A DNA stretch of 64,000 bases from contig NZ_CP052860.1 of the NCBI RefSeq assembly GCF_012935715.1, positions 4,650,001-4,714,000 of the forward strand, read 5' to 3'. The number at the start of each line of letters is the position of its first letter. The stretch's first letter is position 1. Position numbers and translations under genes: made by a program. The notes beneath the pieces are model-generated. The model saw only the letters and a program-made list of their open reading frames with translations, had not been told where the DNA came from and ran no database searches. This document shows positions 7,860 to 19,185 of the stretch, piece after piece. Source of the stretch: Pseudomonas sp. ADAK13 (lineage in GTDB: Bacteria > Pseudomonadota > Gammaproteobacteria > Pseudomonadales > Pseudomonadaceae).

Positions 7860-9218
7860 ATGAACGCCCCCTTCGATCAGCTGTCCGCCTGGCTGAAAGA
7901 ACACAAGATTACCGAAGTCGAATGCGTGATCAGTGATTTGACTGGCATCGCACGCGGCAAGATTTCGCCCACCAACAAGTTCCTGCATGAGCGAGGCATG
8001 CGCCTGCCGGAAAGTGTGTTGCTGCAAACGGTAACCGGGGACTTTGTCGACGATGACATCTACTACGACCTGCTGGACCCGGCCGACATCGACATGATCT
8101 GCCGCCCGGTGTCCAACGCTACCTACGTGGTGCCGTGGGCCATCGAGCCCACCGCTATCGTGATCCACGATACCTTCGACAAGCAGGGCAACCCCATCGA
8201 ACTGTCGCCGCGCAACGTGCTGAAAAAGGTCCTGCAGCTGTACACCGACCAGGGTTGGCAGCCGATTGTCGCACCGGAAATGGAGTTCTACCTGACCCAG
8301 CGCTGCGAAGACCCGGACCTGCCGCTGAAGACCCCGCTGGGCCGTTCCGGGCGTGCCGAAAGTGGACGCCAGTCGTTCTCCATCGACGCCGCCAACGAAT
8401 TCGACCCGCTGTTCGAAGACGTCTACGACTGGTGCGAAGCCCAGGGCCTGGACCTCGACACACTGATCCACGAAGACGGCCCGGCGCAGATGGAAATCAA
8501 CTTTCGCCACGGCGATGCCCTGGACCTCGCCGACCAGATCACCGTGTTCAAACGCACCCTGCGCGAGGCGGCGCTCAAGCACAACGTGGCGGCTACCTTC
8601 ATGGCCAAGCCCGTGGCCGACGAGCCCGGCAGCGCCATGCACCTGCACCAGAGCGTGGTGGAGATCGCCACCGGCAAGCAGGTGTTTGTCGATGAGCACG
8701 GCAACAAGAGCCAACTGTTCCTGAACCACATCGGCGGCTTGCAGAAGTACATCCCCAAGCTGTTGCCGATGTTTGCGCCCAACGTGAACTCATTCCGGCG
8801 CTTCCTGCCGGACACCTCGGCACCGGTCAACGTCGAGTGGGGCGAAGAAAACCGCACCGTCGGCCTGCGGGTGCCGAGTTCCAGCCCCGACGCCATGCGC
8901 GTGGAAAACCGCCTGCCGGGCGCCGACGCCAACCCGTACCTGGCCATTGCCGCGAGCCTGCTGTGCGGCTACCTCGGCATGATCGAAAAGGTCGAGCCCA
9001 GTGCGCCGGTGGAAGGCCGCGCCTATGAGCGCCGCAACCTGCGCCTGCCGATCACCATCGAAGACGCCCTGGCGCGCATGGAAGAGTGCGACACCGTCAA
9101 GCAGTACCTGGGGGACAAGTTTGTACGCGGCTACGTCGCGGTCAAGCGGGCCGAACACGAGAATTTCAAGCGGGTGATCAGTTCCTGGGAGCGTGAGTTC
9201 CTGTTGCTGAGCGTCTGA
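7860..9218 (+). CDS. Glutamine synthetase family gamma-glutamyl-amine ligase (PuuA/SpuI type)
   Basis: A 452-residue class-I glutamine-synthetase homologue. The N-terminal beta-grasp region contains 'VISDLTGIARGK', which replaces the usual GlnA start and is typical of PuuA-like ligases. Catalytic-domain signatures are EMEFYL, GPAQMEIN, AMHLHQS (the ATP/glutamate site) and GADANPYLA. Such enzymes ligate glutamate to an amine (putrescine, other polyamines, isopropylamine or ethanolamine) at the expense of ATP. ATG 7860 is preceded by GAGGT; an upstream in-frame ATG at 7806 has no ribosome binding site. It is followed by a polyamine-type binding protein and a PuuB-like oxidase, giving the first two steps of a gamma-glutamylation pathway. 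The exact amine is not deducible. Confidence 0.87.
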   Translation: MNAPFDQLSAWLKEHKITEVECVISDLTGIARGKISPTNKFLHERGMRLPESVLLQTVTGDFVDDDIYYDLLDPADIDMICRPVSNATYVVPWAIEPTAIVIHDTFDKQGNPIELSPRNVLKKVLQLYTDQGWQPIVAPEMEFYLTQRCEDPDLPLKTPLGRSGRAESGRQSFSIDAANEFDPLFEDVYDWCEAQGLDLDTLIHEDGPAQMEINFRHGDALDLADQITVFKRTLREAALKHNVAATFMAKPVADEPGSAMHLHQSVVEIATGKQVFVDEHGNKSQLFLNHIGGLQKYIPKLLPMFAPNVNSFRRFLPDTSAPVNVEWGEENRTVGLRVPSSSPDAMRVENRLPGADANPYLAIAASLLCGYLGMIEKVEPSAPVEGRAYERRNLRLPITIEDALARMEECDTVKQYLGDKFVRGYVAVKRAEHENFKRVISSWEREFLLLSV

Positions 9219-9231
9219 GAAACCACACTAA

Positions 9232-11636
<2,405 letters not shown>

Positions 11637-11644
11637 TTGATTGT

Positions 11645-12461
11645 GTACATATCCGTTTCTTCGGTAACGGCGGCTTATGGTTTCGCTCTTACAGCGACTC
11701 ACTTTGGAAGAGCCCCAAAGTAAGCAAAGGGCTCTGCCCCGCCTGTCGGCACCTCGCTAAGGCTCGGTGTTCCCTCACTCCGGCATTGCTCCGCGGGCCG
11801 CCGCGACGGGGCGTCCCTGCCCCGTCGCGGCTAAACCGGCGTCCTGCCGGTTTACCCGCTCCTCAATCCCTGCGTTCGGCCTCGGGCTTATTGGGGCAGT
11901 CAGGGCCAGATCAAGATCAAAAGCAAGAGCACAGCGGCCTACAGGCCGGCTTGAGTGGTAGAAGCCAGATCAAAAGCCAAAGCGAAAACAGAGCTGCTTT
12001 TCTGTGGGAGCTGGCTTGCCTGCGATGCAGACAACTCGGTTTTTCAGATGCACCCAGTTGATGCCATCGCAGGCAAGCCAGCTCCTACAGGGGGACTGTG
12101 TCCGCTTTAGATTTTGATTTTGCTCCACACCACTCAAGCCGGCCTGTAGGCCGCTGTGTTCTTGATCTTGCTTTTGATCTTGATCTTAGGCGCCCCGTTA
12201 AACCACGCTGGCCGAACGCAGGCTTTGGAGCGTGGGTAACCCGGCAGGACGCCGGGTTAGCCGCGCTGGGCCAAGGATGGCCCATCGCGGCGGCCCACGG
12301 TCCAAAGCCGGAGTGAGGGAACACCGAGCCTAGGCGAGGTGCCGAGTGGTGGGGCAAGAGCCTTTTGGTTACTTTTGGCTGGGCCGGCATTCCGGCTCCT
12401 TTCAAAAGTGACCCGCTGTAAGAGCGGAACCAATTTAAGCCATCACCCAAATAACGGATAT
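11645..12461. repeat. Long REPIN-centred inverted repeat, copy A
   Basis: It begins GTACATATCCGTTTCTTCGG and ends in AACGGATAT. Left arm is about 358 bp, an 87-bp REPIN lies at 12003-12089, and the right arm is about 372 bp and imperfectly complementary to the left. Arms contain nested hairpins. Left-arm block is of the CGACGGGGC...GCCCCGTCG form; the right arm carries the alternative GGCCATCC/TGGCCC form. It fills the space between the amine oxidase gene and the convergent binding-protein gene; no convincing gene lies inside. Confidence 0.9.
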
Positions 12462-12474
12462 TCACCCCCAAAGC

Positions 12475-13512
12475 CTACCGCTCAATCGACCGACTCCACC
12501 GCGCATTCCACTCCGGCCGCGCCTGGTTCACCTGGTCCCAATCAATCGAAATCGCCGTCTGCAAATAACGGTTCATGGCCTCCACCCGCGCCCGGGTTTT
12601 GTCGGTCGTCGGCGTAGTAGGGTTCGAAGGAATCTGATCCCCCAATTCCAGCGCCGGTGCCTGCGCCTCAGCGGTCAACAAGAACTGCGCCAGTTTCTGC
12701 GCCAACTCCGGCTGGTCATTCCGCGCAATCACACACTCCGCCACGTTCAGCACCACCGCACCTTCCTTCGGCTGCGCATACTCCATCGGCACACCCAACA
12801 ACTGCTGGGTGGTCACCTGCGTCGGCGTCAGCGGAAAGATCGCCGCCTCATCCGTCTGCACCATCTCGGAAATCTTCGCCGAACTGGCGATGTATTCCAG
12901 CACGTTAGGCCCAACCGTTTTCGGCCAGGCCTTGAACCCCGGCTCCACGTTGGTCTCGCTGCCGCCCTGAATCCGGTTGAACATCAGGAACCCGTGCAGC
13001 CCAAAGGTGGAGGAGGCCAGGGACTGGAACACTACCTTGTCCTTGAAGCGCGGGTCTGCCAAATCCATCCACGACGTCGGCGCCGCCCAGCCCTTTTCCT
13101 TGAACATCTTGGCGTTGTAACCCAACCCGGTCACCCCGAGCGTCACCGCAACTGCCTCTTCCTTGATTTTGGCCTTGGCCGGAATCTGGTCCAGGGTCGG
13201 GTTGGGCGTGAGCTTCTCGCACAGCCCCATGGAGATCGCGCGGTACATGATGCCGTCATCGAGGAACATCACGTGCATCTGCGGGTTGTCCTTGTTGGCC
13301 TGCACCTTGGCGAGGATGTCCGACGAGGTGCCGGGCACGATCACTACCTTGACGTTGTTGGCCTTCTCGAACGCGGGCAGCACTTTGTCGGCGTAGACCC
13401 GTTCCATGGTGCCGCCGTTCATGCCCAGGTACAGCGTCGGTGCGGCGTGTGCCGCCGTGCTCAACAGGGTGAGGCACAGGCAAGACAGCGCAGTACGTTT
13501 GATCATGTGCAT
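12475..13512 (-). CDS. Periplasmic ABC transporter substrate-binding protein (spermidine/putrescine or Fe3+/opine type)
   Basis: A 345-residue protein with signal peptide (RTALSCLCLTLLSTAAHA). The mature region 'LYLGMNGGTMERVYADKVLPAFEKANNVKVVIV', cited in part, is the fold start of PotD-like and AfuA-like binding proteins. LGVTGLGYN and the C-terminal 'VEAMNRYLQTAISIDWDQVN' are typical of this group. AGGAAG precedes the ATG. It is the last gene of the operon 18923 to 12475 and presumably supplies the substrate specificity of the PotABC-like transporter in it. It is only 11 bp downstream of the dehydrogenase gene. Confidence 0.85.
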   Translation of the reverse strand: MHMIKRTALSCLCLTLLSTAAHAAPTLYLGMNGGTMERVYADKVLPAFEKANNVKVVIVPGTSSDILAKVQANKDNPQMHVMFLDDGIMYRAISMGLCEKLTPNPTLDQIPAKAKIKEEAVAVTLGVTGLGYNAKMFKEKGWAAPTSWMDLADPRFKDKVVFQSLASSTFGLHGFLMFNRIQGGSETNVEPGFKAWPKTVGPNVLEYIASSAKISEMVQTDEAAIFPLTPTQVTTQQLLGVPMEYAQPKEGAVVLNVAECVIARNDQPELAQKLAQFLLTAEAQAPALELGDQIPSNPTTPTTDKTRARVEAMNRYLQTAISIDWDQVNQARPEWNARWSRSIER

Positions 13513-13523
13513 AAATCTTCCTC

Positions 13524-14627
13524 TCAGACTTGGAAACGACGGATGGAAAACGCTTCGATGGGTTGCCGGCTGGCCCCCGCGCAGACGATCTCTGCCAGGG
13601 CTTCACCGACCGCAGGGCCGAGCTGGAACCCGGCGCCGGCAAAGCCGAATCCGTGGAGCAGGCCGGGTTGGGTGCTGCTGTCGCCGATCACCGGTTCGTG
13701 GTCGGGCAGGTAACCTTCGGTGCCGCTCCAGGTACGGATCGCCTGGGCACCTTTGAGGAACGGGTACAGCTCGCCGGCGTTGCGCAGGATCTCCAGCACC
13801 GCCGCCTGGCCCGGGCGGGCCTGTTGCGGGCCCAGGGCAAAGCCGCGACCGCCACCGAGGATGCAATTGCCCCGGGCGACTTGCCGCGCATAAATCCCGC
13901 CGCCTTCGACGCCGGTGCTTACGTCCATCACCACCGGCAGCGGCTCGGTGACCAGCATGGCCGGGTGCGCCGAGGTCATCGGCACCGGCTCGCCAAACTG
14001 CGCGGCCACGGTGCCGGCCCAGGCGCCGGCGCAGTTCAGCAGCCAGGGGGCTTGCAGCTGCAGCCCATTGGTACAGCGCAACTGAAACCGCTGGCCGTCA
14101 TGTTCAAGATGGGTGACTTCGGTTTGCTCCATCACCCGGGCGCCGTGGCGTTGCGCGGCGCGGGCAAAGGCGGGGGAGACCAGGCGCGGATTGGCATGCC
14201 CGTCTTCTGGGCATAGCGAAGCGCCGACCGCCACATCACCCACCCACGGGAACCGGGCGCGCAGTTGAGCGTGATCGAGCATCTGCAGGCCCAGGCCAAA
14301 TCCCCGGGTGGCGTCGGCGTAAGCTTGCAGGGCGGCCAGGTCTTCGTGGCTGCGGGCCAGTTTCAAATGCCCGGAGCGCACGTATTCGCCGTCGATGCCG
14401 ATCAATCCCGGCAGGTCGGACCACAGTTCATGGGAACGTTGCGACAATGGCAATTGATGCAAGGGCCGACCCTGGCGCCGCACGCCGCCATAGTTCACGC
14501 CGCTGGAATGGGAGCCGCAGAAATCCCGCTCCAGCAGCACCACGCGCCGGCCTTTTTGCGCCAGCATCAAGGCCGCCGAAGCGCCGACAATCCCGCCGCC
14601 CAGCACGATCACTTCGCTGTCGATCAT
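13524..14627 (-). CDS. FAD-dependent oxidoreductase, DAO family (HcnC/OoxB-like beta subunit)
   Basis: A 367-residue DAO-fold flavoprotein with N-terminal dinucleotide motif VLGGGIVGASAALMLAQKG (in part GGGIVG). C-terminal 'GTEGYLPDHEPVIGDSS' and 'HGFGFAGAGFQLGPAVGEALAEI' (in part) are conserved in the catalytic subunit of opine oxidases, D-hydroxyproline dehydrogenases and hydrogen cyanide synthase HcnC. It is expected to oxidise an amino acid or amine and pass electrons to the partner subunits encoded just upstream. Overlaps the previous gene by 4 bp. Confidence 0.85.
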   Translation of the reverse strand: MIDSEVIVLGGGIVGASAALMLAQKGRRVVLLERDFCGSHSSGVNYGGVRRQGRPLHQLPLSQRSHELWSDLPGLIGIDGEYVRSGHLKLARSHEDLAALQAYADATRGFGLGLQMLDHAQLRARFPWVGDVAVGASLCPEDGHANPRLVSPAFARAAQRHGARVMEQTEVTHLEHDGQRFQLRCTNGLQLQAPWLLNCAGAWAGTVAAQFGEPVPMTSAHPAMLVTEPLPVVMDVSTGVEGGGIYARQVARGNCILGGGRGFALGPQQARPGQAAVLEILRNAGELYPFLKGAQAIRTWSGTEGYLPDHEPVIGDSSTQPGLLHGFGFAGAGFQLGPAVGEALAEIVCAGASRQPIEAFSIRRFQV

Positions 14628-15967
14628 GGCTGCACCTCCACACCAAACGGCAAGGGTTTGATCGGGGCTTGGCCCCGCAGGCGGCCAACGTTTTCAATCT
14701 CGCGCCCACTGCGCTGGGCAATGATCTCTGCTGCCGCCAAACCACACATCCGGCCCTGGCAACGGCCCATGCCGACCCGGCAATGGGCCTTGACCCGGTT
14801 CACTTCCCAGTGGCCTTCATCCACCACCGCGCGCACTTCACCGACGCTGACTTCTTCACAGCGGCACAGGATCAGGTGATCCGGGGCTTCAGCGGCCCAG
14901 TTTTGCGGGAACGGAAAGGCGGTTTCCAGGCCATGCCGAAAGCGCTGGATGCCTGCCAGTTGCTGCTCCAACACAGGCCCGCGACGGTGGTCGATGGCAA
15001 TGCCGGTATCTTCCAGCAGCGCCAATGCCGCTCGCTCGCCGGCCATCTGCGCCGCATCGGCGCCCATGATTCCGGCACCGTCGCCCGCCAAATACACGCC
15101 CGCGACACTGCTGCGCCCGGCCGCATCCCGCTCGGGCAACCAGGCGCGGTTCAACGCATTCCAGGCAAACTCACAACCGAGCAAATCCGCCAGTTGGGTC
15201 TCGCTGCGCAGGGCGTGGGCGAAGGCCACGGCGTCACAGGCAATCTCCTGATCATCCCAGTGGATGCCTGTCACTCGCTGCTCGCCCTCAACCCGCGACA
15301 GCGTTGCACCCTGATGCACCGGGATGCCATGGGCCGTGAGCCAGGCGCGGTAATACAGACCCTTGGCCAGCGTCACCGGTTGGCCAAGCAGCGCCGGCAA
15401 GGCCCGGCATTGGGCGCTGAACGGTGCACTGTCGAGCACCGCCACCACCTTCGCCCCGGCCTTCGCGTATTGATACGCCACCAGGTACAGCAACGGCCCG
15501 CTGCCGCAAAACGCCACGCGCTCACCGATGGCGCAGCCTTGGTACTTCAGGGCAATTTGCGCAGCGCCCAGGCTGTACACACCGGGCAGCGTCCAACCCG
15601 GCACCGGCAGGATACGGTCGGTGGCGCCGGTGGCGACGATGATCTGCGAATACTCGAGACTTTCGGCGTGGCCGTGATTGAGCATGTCCAGGCGACCGTT
15701 TTCGGCGTTCCACACCAGGGTTTCCGGCCGGTAATCGATCTGCGTGGCCAGCGCGTCCATGGTGCGATGCAGCGCCGTCGCCTTGTCCGCTTCAAAGCCA
15801 TACAACTGCTTGGCCGAGCGCTGGAAATTCGCCGGTTGGCGCCGGTAAATCTGCCCGCCACCGCGCAGGCTTTCGTCCACCAAAACCGGGGTTACACCAT
15901 GATCGAGCAAGGTCCGTGCTGCGGTAATGCCCGCCGGGCCTGCGCCCACTATCACCACTGGATTCAT
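14624..15967 (-). CDS. NAD(P)/FAD-dependent oxidoreductase with C-terminal BFD-like [2Fe-2S] domain (HcnB/OoxA-like)
   Basis: A 447-residue protein. The N-terminal FAD site is VGAGPAGITAARTL; an internal nucleotide site is VAFCGSGPLLYLVAYQYAKAG (in part GSGPLL). GVYLAGDGAGIMGADAA is the second FAD contact. The C-terminus holds a bacterioferritin-associated-ferredoxin-like cluster with cysteines in CRCEE...CRVGMGRCQGRMCG. This architecture is the alpha subunit of opine oxidase, HCN synthase and D-hydroxyproline dehydrogenase complexes. Coupled by 4-bp overlaps to both neighbours, which encode the other two subunits. Confidence 0.87.
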   Translation of the reverse strand: MNPVVIVGAGPAGITAARTLLDHGVTPVLVDESLRGGGQIYRRQPANFQRSAKQLYGFEADKATALHRTMDALATQIDYRPETLVWNAENGRLDMLNHGHAESLEYSQIIVATGATDRILPVPGWTLPGVYSLGAAQIALKYQGCAIGERVAFCGSGPLLYLVAYQYAKAGAKVVAVLDSAPFSAQCRALPALLGQPVTLAKGLYYRAWLTAHGIPVHQGATLSRVEGEQRVTGIHWDDQEIACDAVAFAHALRSETQLADLLGCEFAWNALNRAWLPERDAAGRSSVAGVYLAGDGAGIMGADAAQMAGERAALALLEDTGIAIDHRRGPVLEQQLAGIQRFRHGLETAFPFPQNWAAEAPDHLILCRCEEVSVGEVRAVVDEGHWEVNRVKAHCRVGMGRCQGRMCGLAAAEIIAQRSGREIENVGRLRGQAPIKPLPFGVEVQP

Positions 15968-16254
15968 GCCTGGCGCCCCGGATCACGTCGAATCGCCTGG
16001 CCGTCTTCGAGCAACGTTGAGCAGGCGCGTACCCGCCGCCCATCTTCCAGCCGCACCCAGCAATCCTGGCAGGCGCCCATCAGGCAGAAGCCGGCGCGGC
16101 GCTCGGCGCTGAAATCACTGCCCCGCAGATGCTCGGCGCAGGTCAATACGGCGGTCAGCAAGGTGTCCCCGAGCAAGCCCGTGGCAGGCTGCCCGTCGAG
16201 GGTGAACGCCAGGGTGGGCCGCTCGGTTTCGGCCAATCGTTTGAACAGAGCCAT
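15964..16254 (-). CDS. Small [2Fe-2S] ferredoxin-like subunit (HcnA-like)
   Basis: A 96-residue protein of the Fer2_4 type. Its cluster cysteines are in GFCLMGACQDCWV with a further Cys in VRACST. It is the third part of the heterotrimeric dehydrogenase encoded with the two downstream genes, carrying electrons from the flavin subunit. The ATG at 16254 shares its A with the upstream permease stop (TGATG), so the start is well fixed. Confidence 0.87.
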   Translation of the reverse strand: MALFKRLAETERPTLAFTLDGQPATGLLGDTLLTAVLTCAEHLRGSDFSAERRAGFCLMGACQDCWVRLEDGRRVRACSTLLEDGQAIRRDPGRQA

Positions 16255-17048
16255 CAATGCTTCCCTACCAACACGCGATCCAGGCCGTAGACCCGGTCCA
16301 GCAAAATCATCGCCGCCGCCGTCAACGCAATCACCAGGGCTGACACGGCCGCCATCATCGGGTCGATGGATTCGGTGGCGTATACGTACATGCGCACCGG
16401 CAAGGTTTGGGTGGCCGGCGAGCTGACAAAAATCGACAGGGTGACTTCATCGAAGCTGTTGATGAACGCCAGCAACCAGCCGCCGGCCACGCCGGGCAAA
16501 ATCATCGGCAAGGTGATCTGGCGAAACAGCGTGAAGCGGCTGGCCCCCAGGGATTCGGCGGCCTGCTCGGCGCTGCGGTCAATGCCGATGGCGGCGGCCA
16601 ATACCAGGCGCAGCACGTACGGGGTGATGATCACCACGTGGGCCAGCATCAACCAGGTAAAGCTGCCGTTGACGCCCATCATGGCGAACAGGCGTAGCAT
16701 CGCCACCCCCAGCACCAGGTGCGGGATGATGATGGGTGACAAAAACAGTGCGCTGAAAAAGTTGCGACCGGGGAACTGGTAGCGACTGATCGCCAGCGCC
16801 GCCGGCACTGCAATCAATGTCGCCAGGGTGGCGGCAACGAACGCCAGGACCAGGCTGTTATAGAACGCCTGGATAAAATCCGCGCGTTCGAACACCGCAT
16901 GAAACCAGCGCAGGGAGAAGCCCGAAGTGGGCAGGCTCAAGGTGTTTTCCGGGGTGAAGGCCACCAGGCAGACCACCACCAGCGGCGCCATCATGAACAG
17001 CACCACCAGGCCGTGAAAGCCCAGGGCCAAAGGACCGTTTCTGGACAT
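16254..17048 (-). CDS. ABC transporter permease, PotC-like
   Basis: A 264-residue inner-membrane permease with six predicted hydrophobic segments. The EAA loop is EQAAESLGASRFTLFRQITLP (in part EQAAESLGAS), which contacts the ATPase. 'TPENTLSLPTSGFSLRWF' after the first segment is typical of PotC/AfuB permeases of the spermidine/putrescine-iron-opine class. It pairs with the PotB-like permease encoded 4 bp upstream. Confidence 0.88.
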   Translation of the reverse strand: MSRNGPLALGFHGLVVLFMMAPLVVVCLVAFTPENTLSLPTSGFSLRWFHAVFERADFIQAFYNSLVLAFVAATLATLIAVPAALAISRYQFPGRNFFSALFLSPIIIPHLVLGVAMLRLFAMMGVNGSFTWLMLAHVVIITPYVLRLVLAAAIGIDRSAEQAAESLGASRFTLFRQITLPMILPGVAGGWLLAFINSFDEVTLSIFVSSPATQTLPVRMYVYATESIDPMMAAVSALVIALTAAAMILLDRVYGLDRVLVGKH

Positions 17049-17052
17049 CGTC

Positions 17053-17898
17053 TTATACTCCCAGGGACTTTTTATAGCGGCCTTCGACCATGCGGTTCCA
17101 GCTCAGCATGATCAGCAGATTGACCAACAGCAGCACCACCGCGATGGTCGCGCCCATGGGCCAGTTGAGTTCCGAGAGGTATTGGTCATAGACCACCGTG
17201 GCGACCATCTTCAGCCGGCGTCCGCCCAACAGGCCGGGGATCGCGAAGGAGCTGGCGGCCAGGCCGAACACGATCAGCGTGCCGGAGAGCACACCGGGCA
17301 TCACCTGCGGCAAGACGATCTTGCGCATCACCGTTGCCTGGCTGGCACCGAGGGACAACGCCGCCTGTTCCGCCGACGGGTCGAGCTTTTGCAGGGAGGT
17401 CCACACCGGGATGATCATGAACGGCAGCATCACGTGCACCAGTGCGATGATCACCGCGAACGAGGTGTACAGCAGCTTCACCGGCTTGCCGCCGAGAGCC
17501 TGGATCATCTGGTTCACCAGGCCGTCGGCGCCCAGCAGCAGGCTCCAGCCAAACGCCCGCACCACCACTGAAATCAGCAGCGGGGTGAGGATCAGGATCA
17601 GGAAAATCGAGCGCCACGGCGTGCCCATGCGGCTGAGAATGTAGGCCTCGGGCACCCCGATCACCACGCACAGCAGGGTCACCAGGGCGCTGATCCAGAA
17701 GGTGCGCCAGAAGATTTCGTAGAAGTACGAATCGCTGAACAGCGACAGGTAATGGGCGAATGTCCACTCATCAGCCTTCACCCCCACCTGATAGTCGAAC
17801 ACGTTGAACGACAGCACCAGCGTCAGGCCCAGGGGCAGAATCAGTAGCCCGAAAAACAGCACCAGAGCGGGCAGCGACAACAGGTAGCCACGGCTCAT
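17053..17898 (-). CDS. ABC transporter permease, PotB-like
   Basis: A 281-residue permease with about six hydrophobic segments and an EAA loop (EQAALSLGASQATVMRKIVLP, in part EQAALSLGAS). Second membrane subunit of the transporter. The start overlaps the ATPase stop by 4 bp. Confidence 0.88.
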   Translation of the reverse strand: MSRGYLLSLPALVLFFGLLILPLGLTLVLSFNVFDYQVGVKADEWTFAHYLSLFSDSYFYEIFWRTFWISALVTLLCVVIGVPEAYILSRMGTPWRSIFLILILTPLLISVVVRAFGWSLLLGADGLVNQMIQALGGKPVKLLYTSFAVIIALVHVMLPFMIIPVWTSLQKLDPSAEQAALSLGASQATVMRKIVLPQVMPGVLSGTLIVFGLAASSFAIPGLLGGRRLKMVATVVYDQYLSELNWPMGATIAVVLLLVNLLIMLSWNRMVEGRYKKSLGV

Positions 17899-18923
17899 GC
17901 GTGCACCTCATCGGCGGCCAGCACCCGCAGCAGGCTCGACTCCCAGTCCAGGCCCACCGCTGCACCGCAACCCAAAGGCGCGCTGCCGTCGTTGCGCCGC
18001 ACCACGGTCAGCTCACCGATGTCGGTCTTGATGCGGTACAGCCATTGGCTGCCGAAGAAGTAGCTGTCGAGGATCTTGCCTTGCAGGCGACCGCTGCCTG
18101 CGGTCACCAGGTCGATTTTTTCCGGGCGCAGGCTCAGGGTCAGTTCGCCCTGGCCAGGCTCGAAACGCACTTGTGGGGTGCCGAGTTGATCGAAGTCGCC
18201 CGCCAGCAGGTTGGCCTTGCCGACAAAGTCCGAGATAAAGCGCGTGCGCGGGTGTTCATAGAGCTTGTAGGGGGCGTCGATCTGGGTGACGCGTCCGGCC
18301 TGCATCACCACCACGCGGTCGCTGATGGACAACGCTTCGGCCTGGTCGTGAGTGACCATCAAGGTGGTGATCCCGACTTCGCACTGGATACGGCGGATTT
18401 CGAACTGCATCTCCTCGCGCAGGTTGGCGTCGAGGTTCGACAGCGGCTCGTCCAGCAGCAACACCGGCGGCTCGATCACCAGGGCGCGGGCCAGGGCCAC
18501 GCGCTGGCGCTGGCCGCCGGAGAGTTCCCGCGGGTAGCGTTCGGCGTGGGGCGCCAGGCGCACCAGTTCCAGCACAGTCTTGACGCGGCTGGCGATCTCG
18601 CCGGCGGGCACCTTGCGCATCTTCAGGCCGAAGGCGACGTTGTCGGCCACGGTCATGTGGGGGAAGAGGGCGTAGCTCTGGAACACCACGCCCAGGCCGC
18701 GGCTGGCGGGTTTGGCGTGGGTGATGTCGCGGCCATCGAGGAGGATCTGCCCACTCGTGACGTCGACGAAGCCGGCGATCATTTGCAAGGTGGTGGTCTT
18801 GCCGCAGCCCGAGGGACCGAGCAGGGACACGAATTCGCCTTTTTCCACCGCAAGATCAGTGGCGACCACCGCGTCGACGGCGCCGTAGCGTTTGCTCAAG
18901 GCGTTGAGTTGGAGAAAAGCCAT
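17895..18923 (-). CDS. ABC transporter ATP-binding protein, PotA-like
   Basis: A 342-residue ATPase. Walker A GPSGCGKTT, Q-loop VFQSYALFPH, signature LSGGQRQRVALARAL (in part LSGGQ), Walker B LLLDEPLSNLD and the switch His in VTHDQ are all intact. A C-terminal TOBE domain follows (about 240-340: FEPGQGELTLSLRPEKI in part), as in PotA/FbpC. First gene of the operon; AGGTGG precedes the ATG. Divergent from the IclR-type regulator. Confidence 0.9.
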   Translation of the reverse strand: MAFLQLNALSKRYGAVDAVVATDLAVEKGEFVSLLGPSGCGKTTTLQMIAGFVDVTSGQILLDGRDITHAKPASRGLGVVFQSYALFPHMTVADNVAFGLKMRKVPAGEIASRVKTVLELVRLAPHAERYPRELSGGQRQRVALARALVIEPPVLLLDEPLSNLDANLREEMQFEIRRIQCEVGITTLMVTHDQAEALSISDRVVVMQAGRVTQIDAPYKLYEHPRTRFISDFVGKANLLAGDFDQLGTPQVRFEPGQGELTLSLRPEKIDLVTAGSGRLQGKILDSYFFGSQWLYRIKTDIGELTVVRRNDGSAPLGCGAAVGLDWESSLLRVLAADEVHA

Positions 18924-19096
18924 GTCTGCGTTCCACCTTTTTGAGTCGCGTCGAAACGCGCTTTTTTGTTTTGGGCAGATGCGAAAAGGGTGTTGCGGGT
19001 GCGGTGGCGCTCGATCTTGAGTCGGCTGCCGTTAGTTGTTCATTTCGCCCCTGTGGACGCAGATTAGGGCGAAAGACTAGGATGGCGGAAGATGGA

Positions 19097-19185
19097 ATTT
19101 CACTGAACAGAGTACTTTTTTCAGTTTCATTCACTGATCAGAATTTGGTGTGAGATATCGGCGTATGGATTCCACTGAGCGGAAT
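19097..19185. promoter_or_regulatory. Candidate IclR-family operators in the divergent promoter region
   Basis: Three similar short motifs occur: TTTCACTGAACAGA at 19098-19111, TTCACTGATCAGAA at 19130-19143 (core CTGATCAG palindromic) and TTCCACTGAGCGGAA at 19170-19184. The last has outer TTCC/GGAA symmetry. Two precede the regulator gene and one overlaps its first codons, as expected for an autoregulated divergent promoter. No footprint data; assignment is inference. Confidence 0.4.

Noticed and set aside
14447..16426. 659-codon plus-strand open frame over the dehydrogenase genes
   Set aside because: Antisense shadow; the minus-strand genes carry cofactor motifs and coupled starts and stops.
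12475..18923. Hydrogen cyanide synthase operon hcnABC
   Set aside because: Subunit order and architecture fit, but the ABC transporter and binding protein in the same operon and the IclR regulator are not features of hcn loci; kept as HcnABC-like.
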